Positions 25,082-36,911 are shown, counted from the first letter of the stretch. The stretch is DNA of 36,970 bases from JAUJNH01 sp038253125 (GCA_038253125.1 JBBSHM010000016.1:1-36970); one strand, 5' to 3'. Notes: a model not told the origin generated them from the sequence alone. Numbers and translations: made by a program.

Positions 25082-25921
25082 ATGACGGCCGCCACCTCCG
25101 GAGCCGACACCCCGTCCGGCGTCGACAGCGGTCGGTCATGGGGCTTCGGCGGTCTCCTGCGGGCCGAGTGGACCAAGTTGCGCTCGGTGCGCTCGACGGT
25201 GTGGTCGCTGCTGCTGCTGGTCGTGCTGACCCTGGGCTTCACGACGCTGTTCACCGCGCTCACCGTGTCTCAGTGGTCCAAGTCGAGCGTGTCCCAGCAA
25301 CGCCAGATCGTCGCCGATCCGGTCGGGATGATCCTTGGCGCCGGCTTCCAGCTCAGCCAGCTCGCCATCTGCGTGCTCGGAGTGATGGTGATGGCCAGCG
25401 AGTACTCCACCGGCATGATCCGTTCCAGCCTGCTGGCCGTGCCCAAGAGAACCCCGATGCTGTGGGCCAAATGCGTGGTGTTCGCAGCGTTGGTGTTCGT
25501 CGTGGCCGAGGTGGCGGCCATACCCTCGTTCTTCATCGGCGCGGCGATCCTGCACCCGAAGGCGCCGGTGGCACTGGGCGACCCGGGCGTGGCCCGGGCG
25601 ATCGTCGGTGCCGGGCTCTACCTGTGCGTCCTGTCGTTGTTCGCTCTCGCCATCGGGGCGCTCCTGCGCCACACCGCGGCCGCCATCACCGGCATCATCG
25701 GTTTCGTCCTGGTGCTCTCACCGTTGGCCCAGCTGCTGCCGGGCAGCTTCGGCGAGCACGTGCACGCCTACCTGCCGTCCGAGGCGGGCCACCTGATCGC
25801 CCAGGCCCGCCAGGGCACCAACGACCTGCTCAGCCCATGGCAGGGCTTCGGGGTGTTCTGCCTGTGGACCGCGGTTCTCCTCGCCGCCGCCGCCTACCTG
25901 CTCAAGCGCCGGGACGCCTGA
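25082..25921 (+). CDS. ABC-2 type permease
   Basis: A 279-residue membrane protein with about six hydrophobic segments, starting with a cytoplasmic LRAEWTKLRSVRSTVWSLLL (a typical ABC-2 permease opening) and containing VMASEYSTGMIRSSLLAVP. It works with the ATPase encoded just upstream. The ATG at 25082 follows the ATPase stop by two bases. Confidence 0.92.
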   Translation: MTAATSGADTPSGVDSGRSWGFGGLLRAEWTKLRSVRSTVWSLLLLVVLTLGFTTLFTALTVSQWSKSSVSQQRQIVADPVGMILGAGFQLSQLAICVLGVMVMASEYSTGMIRSSLLAVPKRTPMLWAKCVVFAALVFVVAEVAAIPSFFIGAAILHPKAPVALGDPGVARAIVGAGLYLCVLSLFALAIGALLRHTAAAITGIIGFVLVLSPLAQLLPGSFGEHVHAYLPSEAGHLIAQARQGTNDLLSPWQGFGVFCLWTAVLLAAAAYLLKRRDA

Positions 25922-25984
25922 CCGCAGGATCACTGCCCACCAAACCTCGGAGGCGGCCGGGGTGCACCACAATGGCCCGCCCCC

Positions 25985-27775
<1,791 letters not shown>

Positions 27776-27789
27776 CGCGGCCTCAACGG

Positions 27790-28407
27790 TCAGTGCCCGG
27801 TGGTGGGCGGCTGGTTCTCCCCGTCCGCCTCCTCGTCCTGGGCGGCCAGGGCCAGGCTCCTGAGCACGTCGGCGCGGGCCTGGGCGACCTCGGCCTGGGC
27901 CAGGAGGGTCTGGGCATAGGGACTCCCCCCGTCGGCGTCGTCGGCGTCGGGCGGCCCGGGCCGCTCCGGAGGTCGGTCGGGCTCCTCGGGGAGCGGCTCG
28001 CCCGTGAGCAGGGCGGCGACGGTGGCGGCGTCGTGGTCCAGCCACACGGCCTCGAGCACCGCCGCCCGGTCGGCGTCGAGCAGCACCACGATGCAGAGCG
28101 GCCCGGCGGCCACGGCCCCCAGCTCCTCGAACGGGCCGGCGTAGAGGTCGTCCCCCTCGGGGTGGCCGCCCTGGGGATCCGGCAGGTGGGGGCATATCAG
28201 CGCCCGGCCCGGCCCGTCGATGGCCACCAGCAGTCGGGCGGGCAGGCGGGACCGCCTCCGGTTCGTCCGGCGCGACACCGTTCTGGTCAGCGCGGTGCGG
28301 GCGTCGGGGTCGGGCCCGGGCCGGAACAGCCCGGCCACCGCCACCTCGTCCCCCCACCGGGCCCGCGCCTGGGCCAGCGCCAGTGTCGGCTCGGGGGCGG
28401 CAGCCAT
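27790..28407 (-). CDS. uncharacterised protein with Pro/Asp-rich linker
   Basis: A 205-residue soluble protein. The N-terminal 130 residues look folded (GDEVAVAGLFRPG, RLLVAIDGPGRALICPHLP, GPLCIVVLLDADRAAVLEAV), followed by an acidic proline-rich linker and a helical segment (LLAQAEVAQARADVLRSLAL) with an acidic tail. I do not recognise the family. The ATG at 28407 is the first start before the conserved-looking part; the frame further upstream runs into the hrcA promoter. It is divergent from hrcA. Confidence 0.65.
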   Translation of the reverse strand: MAAAPEPTLALAQARARWGDEVAVAGLFRPGPDPDARTALTRTVSRRTNRRRSRLPARLLVAIDGPGRALICPHLPDPQGGHPEGDDLYAGPFEELGAVAAGPLCIVVLLDADRAAVLEAVWLDHDAATVAALLTGEPLPEEPDRPPERPGPPDADDADGGSPYAQTLLAQAEVAQARADVLRSLALAAQDEEADGENQPPTTGH

Positions 28408-28497
28408 GTCACCATGGTGCCTGTCCGCCTGCAGGGCCGCGCAATCCGAGCCGGACGGACGGGCGGCCCTGTTGCTGGCCAAGGTCCGACAAGCGGC

Positions 28498-28524
28498 CTG
28501 GCACTCGGTAGGCTCGACTGCCAA
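28498..28524. promoter_or_regulatory. CIRCE-like HrcA operator
   Basis: CTGGCACTC (28498-28506) and GACTGCCAA (28516-28524) are separated by exactly 9 bases, the spacing of the CIRCE element (GCACTC-N9-GAGTGC core). Seven of nine positions are symmetric. A -10-like TAGGCT lies inside the spacer (28509-28514), and the element ends two bases before the hrcA ATG, so HrcA would block its own promoter. Confidence 0.7.
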
Positions 28525-28526
28525 CC

Positions 28527-29551
28527 ATGCTGGATGATCGAAAGGCGGCAATCCTTCGGGCCGTGGTGGAGGAGTACATCGAGACGGCGCAGCCCGTCGG
28601 GTCACAGCACGTCGCCCGGGCCCGGGGGGTGCAGGCCTCCTCGGCCACGATCCGCAACGAGATGTCGGTGCTGGAGCGCGACGGCTACCTCGTGCAGCCT
28701 CACACCTCGGCCGGCCGCATCCCGACCGACAAGGGCTACCGCTTCTTCGTCGACTCGCTGCAGAGCTGGGGCGCCGGCCAGCTCAACGCTGGCCAGCGGG
28801 CCGAGGTCAAGTCGTTCTTCACCCGGGCCCACGGCGAGCTCGAGCACATGCTCTCCGAGACCAGCCAGCTCCTCAGCCGCCTGACCGACCACACCGCCGT
28901 CGTCATAGCCCCGCCCCACGAGGCGGCGACGATCCGTTCGGTGCAGGTGGTCGGCCTCGGCGGTCGCACAGCCCTGGTGGTGGCCGTGCTCTCCAACGGC
29001 ACGGTCGAGAAGCGCACGCTGGAGCTGGCCCTGCACGAGGACGGCGAGCCAGTCGGCGCCGGCGTGGTGGCGGCCGCCTCGACCCGCCTGGCCGGCCACC
29101 TGACCGGCCGGCCCGTGGGCCAGCTGGGAGTGGCGCCGGCCACCGGTGAGGCTGCGGTGGACCACCTGCTCGGCGAGTCCATGGCGGCGCTGGCCGGCGG
29201 CCACTCCGAGGAGGCGGGCTCGGTATTCGTCGGAGGGGCCAGCCGGATGGCGAACGCCTTTGACGCCGTGGCTACCGTTCGCCAGGTGCTCGGGATCCTG
29301 GAGGAGCAGTTCGTGGTGGTCACGTTGCTTCGTGACCTGCTCGACCGAGGCCTCACCGTGGCCATCGGCGCCGACGAGCACGGCTTGACCCCGCTGGCCG
29401 AGTGCTCCGTCGTGGTGGCCCCCGTGCGGGGCGGCAACGGCGAGGGCGGCACCATCGGCATCCTCGGCCCCACCCGCATGAACTACCCGCAGGCGCTGGC
29501 CGCGGTGGCCGTGGTCAGCCAGCGCCTCGGCCGGCGCATGGAGGAGGGCTG

Positions 29552-29552
<1 letters not shown>
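28527..29552 (+). CDS. hrcA: heat-inducible transcription repressor HrcA
   Basis: Repressor that binds CIRCE and controls chaperone genes. The 341-residue protein has the winged-helix start LDDRKAAILRAVVEEYIETA with GSQHVARARGVQASSATIRN, the HTSAGRIPTDKGYRFFVD motif and the C-terminal part ending GTIGILGPTRMNYPQALAAV, all diagnostic. The CIRCE-like element lies immediately upstream. The stop overlaps the dnaJ start (TGATG), so the two are coupled. Confidence 0.97.
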
Positions 29553-30670
<1,118 letters not shown>

Positions 30671-30682
<12 letters not shown>

Positions 30683-30724
30683 GCCGCCTTCAAATGAGCC
30701 GCCTTCAGGTGAGCCGCCTTCAAG
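30671..30724 (+). repeat. 15-base tandem repeat across the dnaJ stop codon
   Basis: GCCTTCAAATGAGCC occurs at 30671-30685 and 30686-30700, then with two changes as GCCTTCAGGTGAGCC at 30701-30715, then a partial copy to 30724. Each full copy repeats the dnaJ end (Ala-Phe-Lys-stop) and holds an ATG or GTG. Confidence 0.9.
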
Positions 30725-30731
30725 TCTGCGG

Positions 30732-31466
30732 GTGAGGCCGGTCGCCTGGGTCTTCGTCGAGGACCTCGACGGGCTCGGCCTGACACGGGCCGACGCCCAC
30801 CACCTGGGCCGGGTGCTGCGCCTCCGCCCCGGCGAGGCGGTGGGAGCCAGCGACGGGGCCGGGCGCTGGCGGCCCTGCACGGTGACCGCCATGGCGGGCG
30901 ACGGGACGGCCGACGTGCGCCTCGAGCCTGACGGCGACGTGGTCACCGTGGCGGCGCCGCAGCCCCCGGTCACCGTCGGCTTCTCCCTGGTGAAGGGCGA
31001 CCGCCCGGAGCTGGTCGTGCAGAAGCTGACCGAGCTCGGCGTGGACCGGATCCTGCCCCTGGCCGCCTCCCGCTCGGTCGTGCGCTGGGACGCCGAGCGG
31101 GCGGAGCGCAACCTGGCCCGGCTCCGCCAGGTCGCCCGGGAGGCGGCGATGCAGTCACGCCGGCCCCGCCTGCCTGAGGTGGCCATGGTGTCGACGTTGG
31201 CGGCCGCCGCCGAGGCCCTCGGCGCCGAAGGCGCCCTGTGCCAGCAGGGCGGGGAGGCGGCGCTGACCCTGAGGCGCCCGGGCCTCCTCGTCGGCCCCGA
31301 AGGCGGTTGGGCTCCCGACGAGCTGGCCTGCGGGCTGGCCTCCGTCGATCTCGGGCCGACCACCATGCGTGCTGAGACCGCAGCCATTGCCGCCGCTGTC
31401 CTGCTCTGCGGGCTGCGCTCGGCAACTGTGGGTGAGACAGCACCGGCTCCTCACCTTCGGAGGTAG
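30732..31466 (+). CDS. rsmE: 16S rRNA (uridine-1498-N3)-methyltransferase RsmE
   Basis: Methylates U1498 of 16S rRNA using S-adenosylmethionine. The 244-residue SPOUT protein has the PUA-like N-terminus (DAHHLGRVLRLRPGEAVGAS), KLTELGVDRILPL, the cofactor loop LLVGPEGGWAPDEL and the knot end LGPTTMRAETAAIAAAVLL. The GTG at 30732 is chosen because the frame upstream only encodes the tandem repeat as a PPSNEPPSGEPPS string; use of a start inside the repeat cannot be excluded. It is 49 bases after dnaJ, probably in the same operon. Confidence 0.94.
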   Translation: MRPVAWVFVEDLDGLGLTRADAHHLGRVLRLRPGEAVGASDGAGRWRPCTVTAMAGDGTADVRLEPDGDVVTVAAPQPPVTVGFSLVKGDRPELVVQKLTELGVDRILPLAASRSVVRWDAERAERNLARLRQVAREAAMQSRRPRLPEVAMVSTLAAAAEALGAEGALCQQGGEAALTLRRPGLLVGPEGGWAPDELACGLASVDLGPTTMRAETAAIAAAVLLCGLRSATVGETAPAPHLRR

Positions 31467-31552
31467 CTCGAGCGATCCAGCTCATTGAACAGACTTCACT
31501 GGCCTGGCCGGAAGTCAGCGGCGGCTCGGCTGCCGGTGCGTGGCGCTCGGCG

Positions 31553-31558
31553 TAGCCT
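31553..31558 (+). promoter_or_regulatory. -10-like hexamer for leaderless Clp-N gene
   Basis: TAGCCT ends 8 bases before the GTG at 31567. Confidence 0.45.
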
Positions 31559-31566
31559 CCCCGCCG

Positions 31567-32214
31567 GTGTACGAGCGGTTCACCAGGGATGCCCGACGTG
31601 TGCTCGTCACCGCCCAGGAGGAGGTGCGCGAGCTGGCCAGCGAGGTGGCCGGCACCGAGCACCTGCTGCTGGCGCTGAGCCGGGTCGACGCGCTGGTCGG
31701 CGACTTCCTTCACGGCCTGGGCGTCACCCATGAGCGGCTGCGGCGCGAGGTGCTTCCCGGGCGGGGATCGAGCGAGGTGGTGCCCCTCGGTCCCGACTTC
31801 AAGGCTGCGCTTGAGGCGGCCGTCGAGCACGCCGACCGCCTGGGACGAACGGGTGTGGGACCCGAGCACCTGCTGCTCGGGGTGTTGGAGGCCGGAGGGG
31901 TGGCCGGCGCCTGCCTGCACGAGCTTGGAGTCTCGGCCTCCGAGGTGAGCGAGACCCTGCTCTCGCTGGCCAGCGTTGATCCCGGGGCCGAGGAGGTGGA
32001 GCAGCTCTTTGCCTTGGCGCCGGCGACCGCCCAGATGGAGGGAGACGTGCTCGGCAGGGAGTCGGTCGAGCCTCGCTGCCCGGCGTGCCGCAAGGCGGCC
32101 GTGAATGCCGTGCGCCACCTGCGGGTCCCGGTCGACATCGAGGTTACCGTCGACCTGGTGTACTGCGGCTGGTGCGGCCACCTGCTGACCACCAGGATCG
32201 TCGAACGGGGATGA
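31567..32214 (+). CDS. Clp N-terminal-domain protein with C-terminal zinc ribbon
   Basis: A 215-residue protein: two Clp-N repeats (FTRDARRVLVTAQEEVRELA with GTEHLLLALSR, and GVGPEHLLLGVLE) like the substrate-docking domain of ClpC, but no AAA+ ATPase part. The C-terminus has CPACRK and YCGWCGH, two CxxC pairs forming a likely zinc ribbon. It could be an adaptor for ClpC or a free protein-binding module; both are inference. Start GTG 31567 fits the TAGCCT hexamer. The stop overlaps hemW in an ATGA arrangement. Confidence 0.85.
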   Translation: MYERFTRDARRVLVTAQEEVRELASEVAGTEHLLLALSRVDALVGDFLHGLGVTHERLRREVLPGRGSSEVVPLGPDFKAALEAAVEHADRLGRTGVGPEHLLLGVLEAGGVAGACLHELGVSASEVSETLLSLASVDPGAEEVEQLFALAPATAQMEGDVLGRESVEPRCPACRKAAVNAVRHLRVPVDIEVTVDLVYCGWCGHLLTTRIVERG

Positions 32215-33302
32215 GCCCGCCGAGGCCGCCGTTCACGGGCTTCGGGGTCTACGTGCACGTGCCCTTCTGCGCCTCGCGGTGCGACTACTGCGCCTTTGCC
32301 ACCTGGACCGACCGCCATCACCTGGCCGAGCGGTACGTGCGGGCCGTGGTCGCCGAGGCGACGGGCGCCGGGCTGAGTCCGGCCACCAGCCTGTTCGTCG
32401 GCGGTGGGACCCCGTCGCAGCTGCCCGCCGACCTGCTGGCCGAGGTGGTGGCCGCCGTGCCGCTGGCTCCCGGCGCCGAGGTCACCGTCGAGTGCAACCC
32501 CGACGACGCCACCGGCGACCTGCTGGCCACGTGGCGTCACGCCGGTGTGACCCGGGTCAGCCTCGGCGTCCAGTCTCTGGACCCGGTGGTGCTGGCCGGT
32601 CTCGGTCGGCGCCACGATCCGCAGGCCGTGGTCGAGGCCGTCGGGCTCATCGGCGCCGCCGGCTTCCCGACGTGGAACCTCGACCTCATCATGGGTGGCG
32701 CCGGCGAGGACGACGCATCGTGGCGGCGGACCCTCGAATGCGCCTTGGCTCTGGAGCCTCCGCACGTGTCCGCCTACTGCCTCACCGTCGAGCCCGGCAC
32801 ACCGCTGGCCGCCGACCCGTCACGCCACCCCGACGACGACGAGCAGGCTGGCAGGTACCTGCTGGCCGACGAGGTGCTGGGCCACGCCGGCCTGGACTGG
32901 TACGAGATCTCGAGCTGGGCCCGCCCCGGCCACTGGTGCCGGCACAACAGCCTCACCCGGGAGCAGGGTGACTACCGGGGTCTCGGCTGCGCAGCCCACA
33001 GCCACACGGCTGGAACCAGGTGGTGGAACGTGCGCACCCCTGAGCGCTACTGCGCCCTGGTGGAGAGCGGCGCTGGACCGGTGGCGGGTGAGGAGGTGCT
33101 CGACGGCGCCGCCCGAGCCCAGGAGGCGCTGGAGCTGGCCCTGCGCACCAGCCGCGGCGTCCCCGCCGCCGCCCTCGACACCAACGACCCGGCGCTGGCG
33201 GGCCTGGTCGAGCCGGTGGGCGACCGCCTGGTCCTGACCCCGAGAGGTCGACTGCTGGCCAGCGAGGTGTCCCTGCGGCTGAGGGTCCCGTTGCCGGTCT
33301 GA
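32211..33302 (+). CDS. hemW: radical SAM heme chaperone HemW
   Basis: Formerly called oxygen-independent coproporphyrinogen oxidase-like; HemW binds and delivers heme. The 363-residue protein has the iron-sulfur motif C-x3-C-x2-C (Cys20, Cys24, Cys27 in FCASRCDYCAF), GGGTPSQLP, and the HemW-type region CRHNSLTREQGDYRGLGCAA in place of the usual HNxxYW. The ATG at 32211 overlaps the upstream Clp-N gene stop. hemW near lepA and hrcA is the usual order in Actinobacteria. Confidence 0.93.
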   Translation: MSPPRPPFTGFGVYVHVPFCASRCDYCAFATWTDRHHLAERYVRAVVAEATGAGLSPATSLFVGGGTPSQLPADLLAEVVAAVPLAPGAEVTVECNPDDATGDLLATWRHAGVTRVSLGVQSLDPVVLAGLGRRHDPQAVVEAVGLIGAAGFPTWNLDLIMGGAGEDDASWRRTLECALALEPPHVSAYCLTVEPGTPLAADPSRHPDDDEQAGRYLLADEVLGHAGLDWYEISSWARPGHWCRHNSLTREQGDYRGLGCAAHSHTAGTRWWNVRTPERYCALVESGAGPVAGEEVLDGAARAQEALELALRTSRGVPAAALDTNDPALAGLVEPVGDRLVLTPRGRLLASEVSLRLRVPLPV

Positions 33303-33363
33303 TTCCGCTCGCCATGCCGGGCCAGCCGCACCATCCGGCCGCCAGGGCCGTCAGGATGCGACC

Positions 33364-34506
33364 ATGGCTGTCATGTTGCTCCCGCGGCGGGCGAAGCACG
33401 CCGCGCCGCCGGTTCGGCCCCATCCCCCGGCGGTTGTTGCCGTTGCCCTTCTGGCCGTTGCCCTTCTGGCGGGTCTGGTGACGCTGGTAATGCGGGGACC
33501 CGGCGGGGGTGTGCTCAACACCGCGGCCGCCACCGACTCGGTCAACGCCACCGGCCAGAACCGAGGCCGGCGGGGCGGCGGGGCGGCCGTCACCCTCGCC
33601 TTTGGCGGCGACGTCCACTTCGAGGGCAGGATACGGGCCAGCCTCGATGCCGATCCCGGGAGCGTGATGGCGGGGGTCGCCCCCGTGCTGCGCGGCGCCG
33701 ACCTCGCCGTCGTCAACCTGGAGACCGCGGTGACCGGCCGCGGCACCAAGCCCGACGGCAAGCAGTACGGCTTCCGGGCGCCGCCCTCGGCGTTCGCCGC
33801 CCTGCGGGCCGGAGGGGTGGACGTTGCGACCATGGCCAACAACCACGGCATGGACTTCGGCCGCGAAGGCCTCGACGACAGCCTGGCGGCGGCAGCATCG
33901 GGCGGCGTTCCCGTGGTCGGCATCGGCCGGAACGCCACCGAAGCGTACCGCCCCTTCATCACCGAGGTGAAGGGCCAGCGCATCGCCGTGATCGGGGCGA
34001 CCCAGGTGCTGGATGACGAGCTGCGGAGCGCCTGGACGGCGACGGACTCCCAGCCCGGCCTGGCCTCGGCCAAGGAGATAGACCGGCTCACCGCCGCTGT
34101 CCGGTCAGCCCGGGCGCAGGCGGACACCGTCGTTGTGTTCCTGCACTGGGGGACCGAGGGCCAGACCTGCCCCAACGACGCGCAGCCCGTGCTGGCCCGC
34201 ACGTTGGCGGAGGCGGGCGCCGACGTCATCGTCGGGGGCCATGCCCATCGCCTCGAGGGCGCCGGCCGGATGGGCTCAGCCTTCGTGGCCTACGGGCTCG
34301 GGAACTTCGTCTTCTACTCCGACGACGGCCCGGGCACCGAGACGGGTGTCCTGACGCTGACCGTTACCGGCCGCGACATCGACGAATACCACTGGACGCC
34401 GGCACGCCTTGTTGGTCAGCTGCCCAGGCCCCTGACCGGGGCCGCCGCCACCAAGGCACTCGCCGGCTGGGAAGCACTACGGGGCTGCACCGGACTCGCC
34501 AGGTAG
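33364..34506 (+). CDS. CapA-like poly-gamma-glutamate/capsule synthesis protein
   Basis: A 380-residue protein with a single N-terminal membrane anchor (about residues 22-43) and an extracellular metallophosphatase-like PGA_cap domain: LAFGGDVHFEGR, DLAVVNLETAVTG, MANNHGMDFGREG, VVFLHWGTEGQ and VIVGGHAHRLEG. These carry the Asp, Asn and His ligands of the family. It is found widely outside true capsule loci, so capsule synthesis is not assured. A CAGGAT hexamer ends six bases before the ATG. Confidence 0.92.
   Translation: MAVMLLPRRAKHAAPPVRPHPPAVVAVALLAVALLAGLVTLVMRGPGGGVLNTAAATDSVNATGQNRGRRGGGAAVTLAFGGDVHFEGRIRASLDADPGSVMAGVAPVLRGADLAVVNLETAVTGRGTKPDGKQYGFRAPPSAFAALRAGGVDVATMANNHGMDFGREGLDDSLAAAASGGVPVVGIGRNATEAYRPFITEVKGQRIAVIGATQVLDDELRSAWTATDSQPGLASAKEIDRLTAAVRSARAQADTVVVFLHWGTEGQTCPNDAQPVLARTLAEAGADVIVGGHAHRLEGAGRMGSAFVAYGLGNFVFYSDDGPGTETGVLTLTVTGRDIDEYHWTPARLVGQLPRPLTGAAATKALAGWEALRGCTGLAR
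33439..33468 (+). repeat. 15-base in-frame tandem duplication in the CapA membrane anchor
   Basis: GCCGTTGCCCTTCTG occurs twice without a gap and repeats the residues VALLA in the hydrophobic segment, lengthening it by five residues. Confidence 0.85.
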
Positions 34507-34677
34507 CGTCCGCGCCGGTACCTCGGCTAATGCTCCTGGCGAGCGACACTGACTACTGCGAAGATGGCTCTTCCTGACCATCGACATCGGACTCCGTGTC
34601 GGCCATGCTGTGATGAAGCGCATCGTTCGGCGGCCGCCGGGTGCAGCGACAACCACTTAAGCGGGGGAGCGAGATTC

Positions 34678-34971
34678 ATGAGAGCACGGACCGTCAAGGC
34701 GGTACGAACGCGTGCCGCTAGCTCTAGGGTTTGGCGCCTCAGGCTAGGTCGCCGCGCTGGCCGGTCAGTGACGCTCCCTTTGGGAGTCGCTGTCGCATTT
34801 CTCGCCGCCGGATGCGGCGGGGCCTCGCATTCGACCACGCCGACTACCACACCCCGCGAAAGCACGAGCGTTCCCAGTCAGACGACGGCTCCGGCTGCAG
34901 ATGCAGCCGCGCCGCAGCTAGCTAAGATCCTGTTTCAGTTCGACGTGCATCCGACGGCTACGCCTCTATGA
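34678..34971 (+). CDS. lipoprotein N-terminal reading frame
   Basis: A 97-residue protein with a basic N-terminus, hydrophobic segment LPLGVAVAFLAAGC and a lipobox LAAGC, followed by a Ser/Thr/Pro linker typical of the stalk of a surface lipoprotein. The ATG at 34678 has the purine-rich GGGGGAGCGAG site just before it. It stops at 34971, overlapping the next frame's ATG at 34968 by four bases. The next protein lacks a signal peptide, so the two may be one lipoprotein gene split by a frameshift. Confidence 0.65.
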   Translation: MRARTVKAVRTRAASSRVWRLRLGRRAGRSVTLPLGVAVAFLAAGCGGASHSTTPTTTPRESTSVPSQTTAPAADAAAPQLAKILFQFDVHPTATPL

Positions 34972-35879
34972 TGGGCAACGGCACGCTCGACCAGGCCAAA
35001 GCCACTGCAGTCAGCCTGCGCGGCGCCTACTTCACCGCCGACGTTGCCATTCGCCAGTTGAGGCTGTCGCCCGCCGCGGCCGCCGACCTCAACACCTTCC
35101 TTGCCAACAGTGCCAGCATCGTGGGCGGCCTCGACCTGCTTCAGGGTATCGGGACCCTGTCGGAGTTCCAGACGAGCATCGGGACCGAGGCGGCGAAGCT
35201 GACCACTTACACCGCGAGCAAGGAAGCGTTGCGGCATGACGTGGGCCTGCCCCAGAGGGACCCTTGGTTCTCGGCGCACTCGGTCGGCACGACGATCTAT
35301 GCGGACGACTTCACCAATCCGAAGAGCGGCTGGCTGACCGCCGCCGGAGTGAAGTACGCCAACGGTCATCTGGTCGTCACCGCCGCGAATGGTGGCAACG
35401 AGGGTTCTTCGCCATCGACTCCGTACAACTTCGACGGCAGTCATGTCAGCTACCAGGCTGACGTCAAGTTGCTCGCGCCTTCAACGACCGTGACCTACTA
35501 CGGCCTTCAGTGTGCGCCGCAGGCCGGCAACCTCGATGTTCACCTACAGGGCCTGCTCGGAAGTGACGGCAGCTGGATCATCGGCCACGGCGAACAGAAC
35601 GGGAACGGGACATACGAGCTGACCGCCGGCAAACCCGGTGCCCCCAGCATAAAGACGGGTAGCGTCAGCAATCATCTTCGGATTGACTGCGACCAGTCGG
35701 CGGCGGGAGACGCAACGGTCCGCTTCTACATCAACGGAACCATGGTCGGCTACGGTGACGACCCACTCCAGCTGGCCAAAGACAACGACGGTGGTGTGAT
35801 CGTCAACTCCCAAGGTGGGCCGTCGGTAACTGCCGAGTACAGCAACTGGGTCGTGTCCACCATCGGGGCCGCCGGGTAA
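34968..35879 (+). CDS. LamG-like extracellular domain protein without signal peptide
   Basis: 303 residues: a helical N-terminal part (AKATAVSLRGAYFTADVAIR, LNTFLANSASIVGGLDLL) and a C-terminal jelly-roll of the LamG/DUF1080-like type, with YADDFTNPKSGW, VTYYGLQCAPQAGN, NHLRIDCDQ, RFYINGTMVG and VTAEYSNWVVS. Such domains usually sit on secreted lipoproteins. No signal peptide exists in this frame, and a stop (TAA at 34923) closes it upstream. Either it is coupled to the lipoprotein frame by the ATGA overlap, or the two are one gene with a frameshift between about 34926 and 34968. Confidence 0.65.
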   Translation: MMGNGTLDQAKATAVSLRGAYFTADVAIRQLRLSPAAAADLNTFLANSASIVGGLDLLQGIGTLSEFQTSIGTEAAKLTTYTASKEALRHDVGLPQRDPWFSAHSVGTTIYADDFTNPKSGWLTAAGVKYANGHLVVTAANGGNEGSSPSTPYNFDGSHVSYQADVKLLAPSTTVTYYGLQCAPQAGNLDVHLQGLLGSDGSWIIGHGEQNGNGTYELTAGKPGAPSIKTGSVSNHLRIDCDQSAAGDATVRFYINGTMVGYGDDPLQLAKDNDGGVIVNSQGGPSVTAEYSNWVVSTIGAAG

Positions 35880-35926
35880 CTCTCAGCCTGTATCCGTCCG
35901 GACCGAGTCATTCTATGGAGGAAAGC

Positions 35927-36796
35927 ATGAAGCTCTTCGGCAGCAAGCCCACGCAGACGATTGAGGTCACAGTCGACCAGGCTGCGCTTCGCCCCGGCGA
36001 CGCTGTGCATGCAACGATCCGCATCGTCGGAACGCCCGACAAGAAAGTCAGAAGCGCTGTAGCTCGCCTCAGTTGCGCCCAGCGCTGGGCGCAAGAGACG
36101 AACGATGAGGATGGACGCAGCATCAGCTGGAAGGTTGACACGGTCGTCGCCGCCGAGAAGATACTCTTCGCCGAGGGGCAACCAATCGAGGCAGGCGAGC
36201 ACATCGTGGAGTTCATCTTGCCGAACGACGCTGTGGCCAGCGCCGTCGACGCGGTGACATGGAACGTAGAGGGGATCATTTCTCGCCACCTGGGCAATGA
36301 CATCCGCGGCGCCGCCCACCCAACCGTGCTGAAAACAGCGCAACAGAACGGGTACGTGGCCACGAATCCGCCGGTTGACCAGCACGACCCCTTCTTTCAC
36401 ATCGAAGCGGCATCTCGCACGCTCCGATCCGGGGACGTGGTGTCCGGGAAAGTGGTCTTGCACCCGACCACCGACGTCAGAGTTAAAGAGTTGTTCGTGA
36501 ATCTGCAGTTGGAGCGGCTCGACGCCAAGGATCTGGCCAAGTCGGGCTCCCGGTACCGCACCGTTCGGAGCTTCTCCAAGGTGACACTCGCCGAGGAGCT
36601 AAGCATGCCCGCTGGCGCGGAAAAGGATCTGCCCTTCGAGGTGCGTATCCCCCCCGCCGAGATGCCACCCACTCTGTTCTCTCCTCACACCAGGTTGGCG
36701 TGGTGGGTGGTGGCGATCGCCAAGACACCAATGCTCCAGCACAACCACATCCAGCAGCTCGAGCTCAACGTCTACAATGACCCCGAAAGCCTGTAA
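35927..36796 (+). CDS. arrestin-like Spo0M-type protein
   Basis: A 289-residue protein with the double beta-sandwich pattern of arrestin-like/Spo0M proteins: an N-domain (VTVDQAALRPGDAVHATIRI, VTWNVEGIISRHLGNDIRG) and a C-domain (ASRTLRSGDVVSGKVVL, FEVRIPPAEMPPTLFSPHT). Spo0M homologues affect sporulation or cell envelope in other bacteria; role here is unknown. The start at 35927 is fixed by GGAGG ending five bases upstream, so the earlier ATG at 35915 is unlikely. Codon use has more A/T than the core genes. Confidence 0.75.
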   Translation: MKLFGSKPTQTIEVTVDQAALRPGDAVHATIRIVGTPDKKVRSAVARLSCAQRWAQETNDEDGRSISWKVDTVVAAEKILFAEGQPIEAGEHIVEFILPNDAVASAVDAVTWNVEGIISRHLGNDIRGAAHPTVLKTAQQNGYVATNPPVDQHDPFFHIEAASRTLRSGDVVSGKVVLHPTTDVRVKELFVNLQLERLDAKDLAKSGSRYRTVRSFSKVTLAEELSMPAGAEKDLPFEVRIPPAEMPPTLFSPHTRLAWWVVAIAKTPMLQHNHIQQLELNVYNDPESL

Positions 36797-36911
36797 CCCG
36801 AGATCATGAGAGCCAAAGAAGTCAAAGGTGGGCGGGTTCCACCGGTGGTTGCAACGGGACGGCCAGGATGGCCGCAGCACCCCGAGGCAACCGACCAGTG
36901 GAGACCCAATC

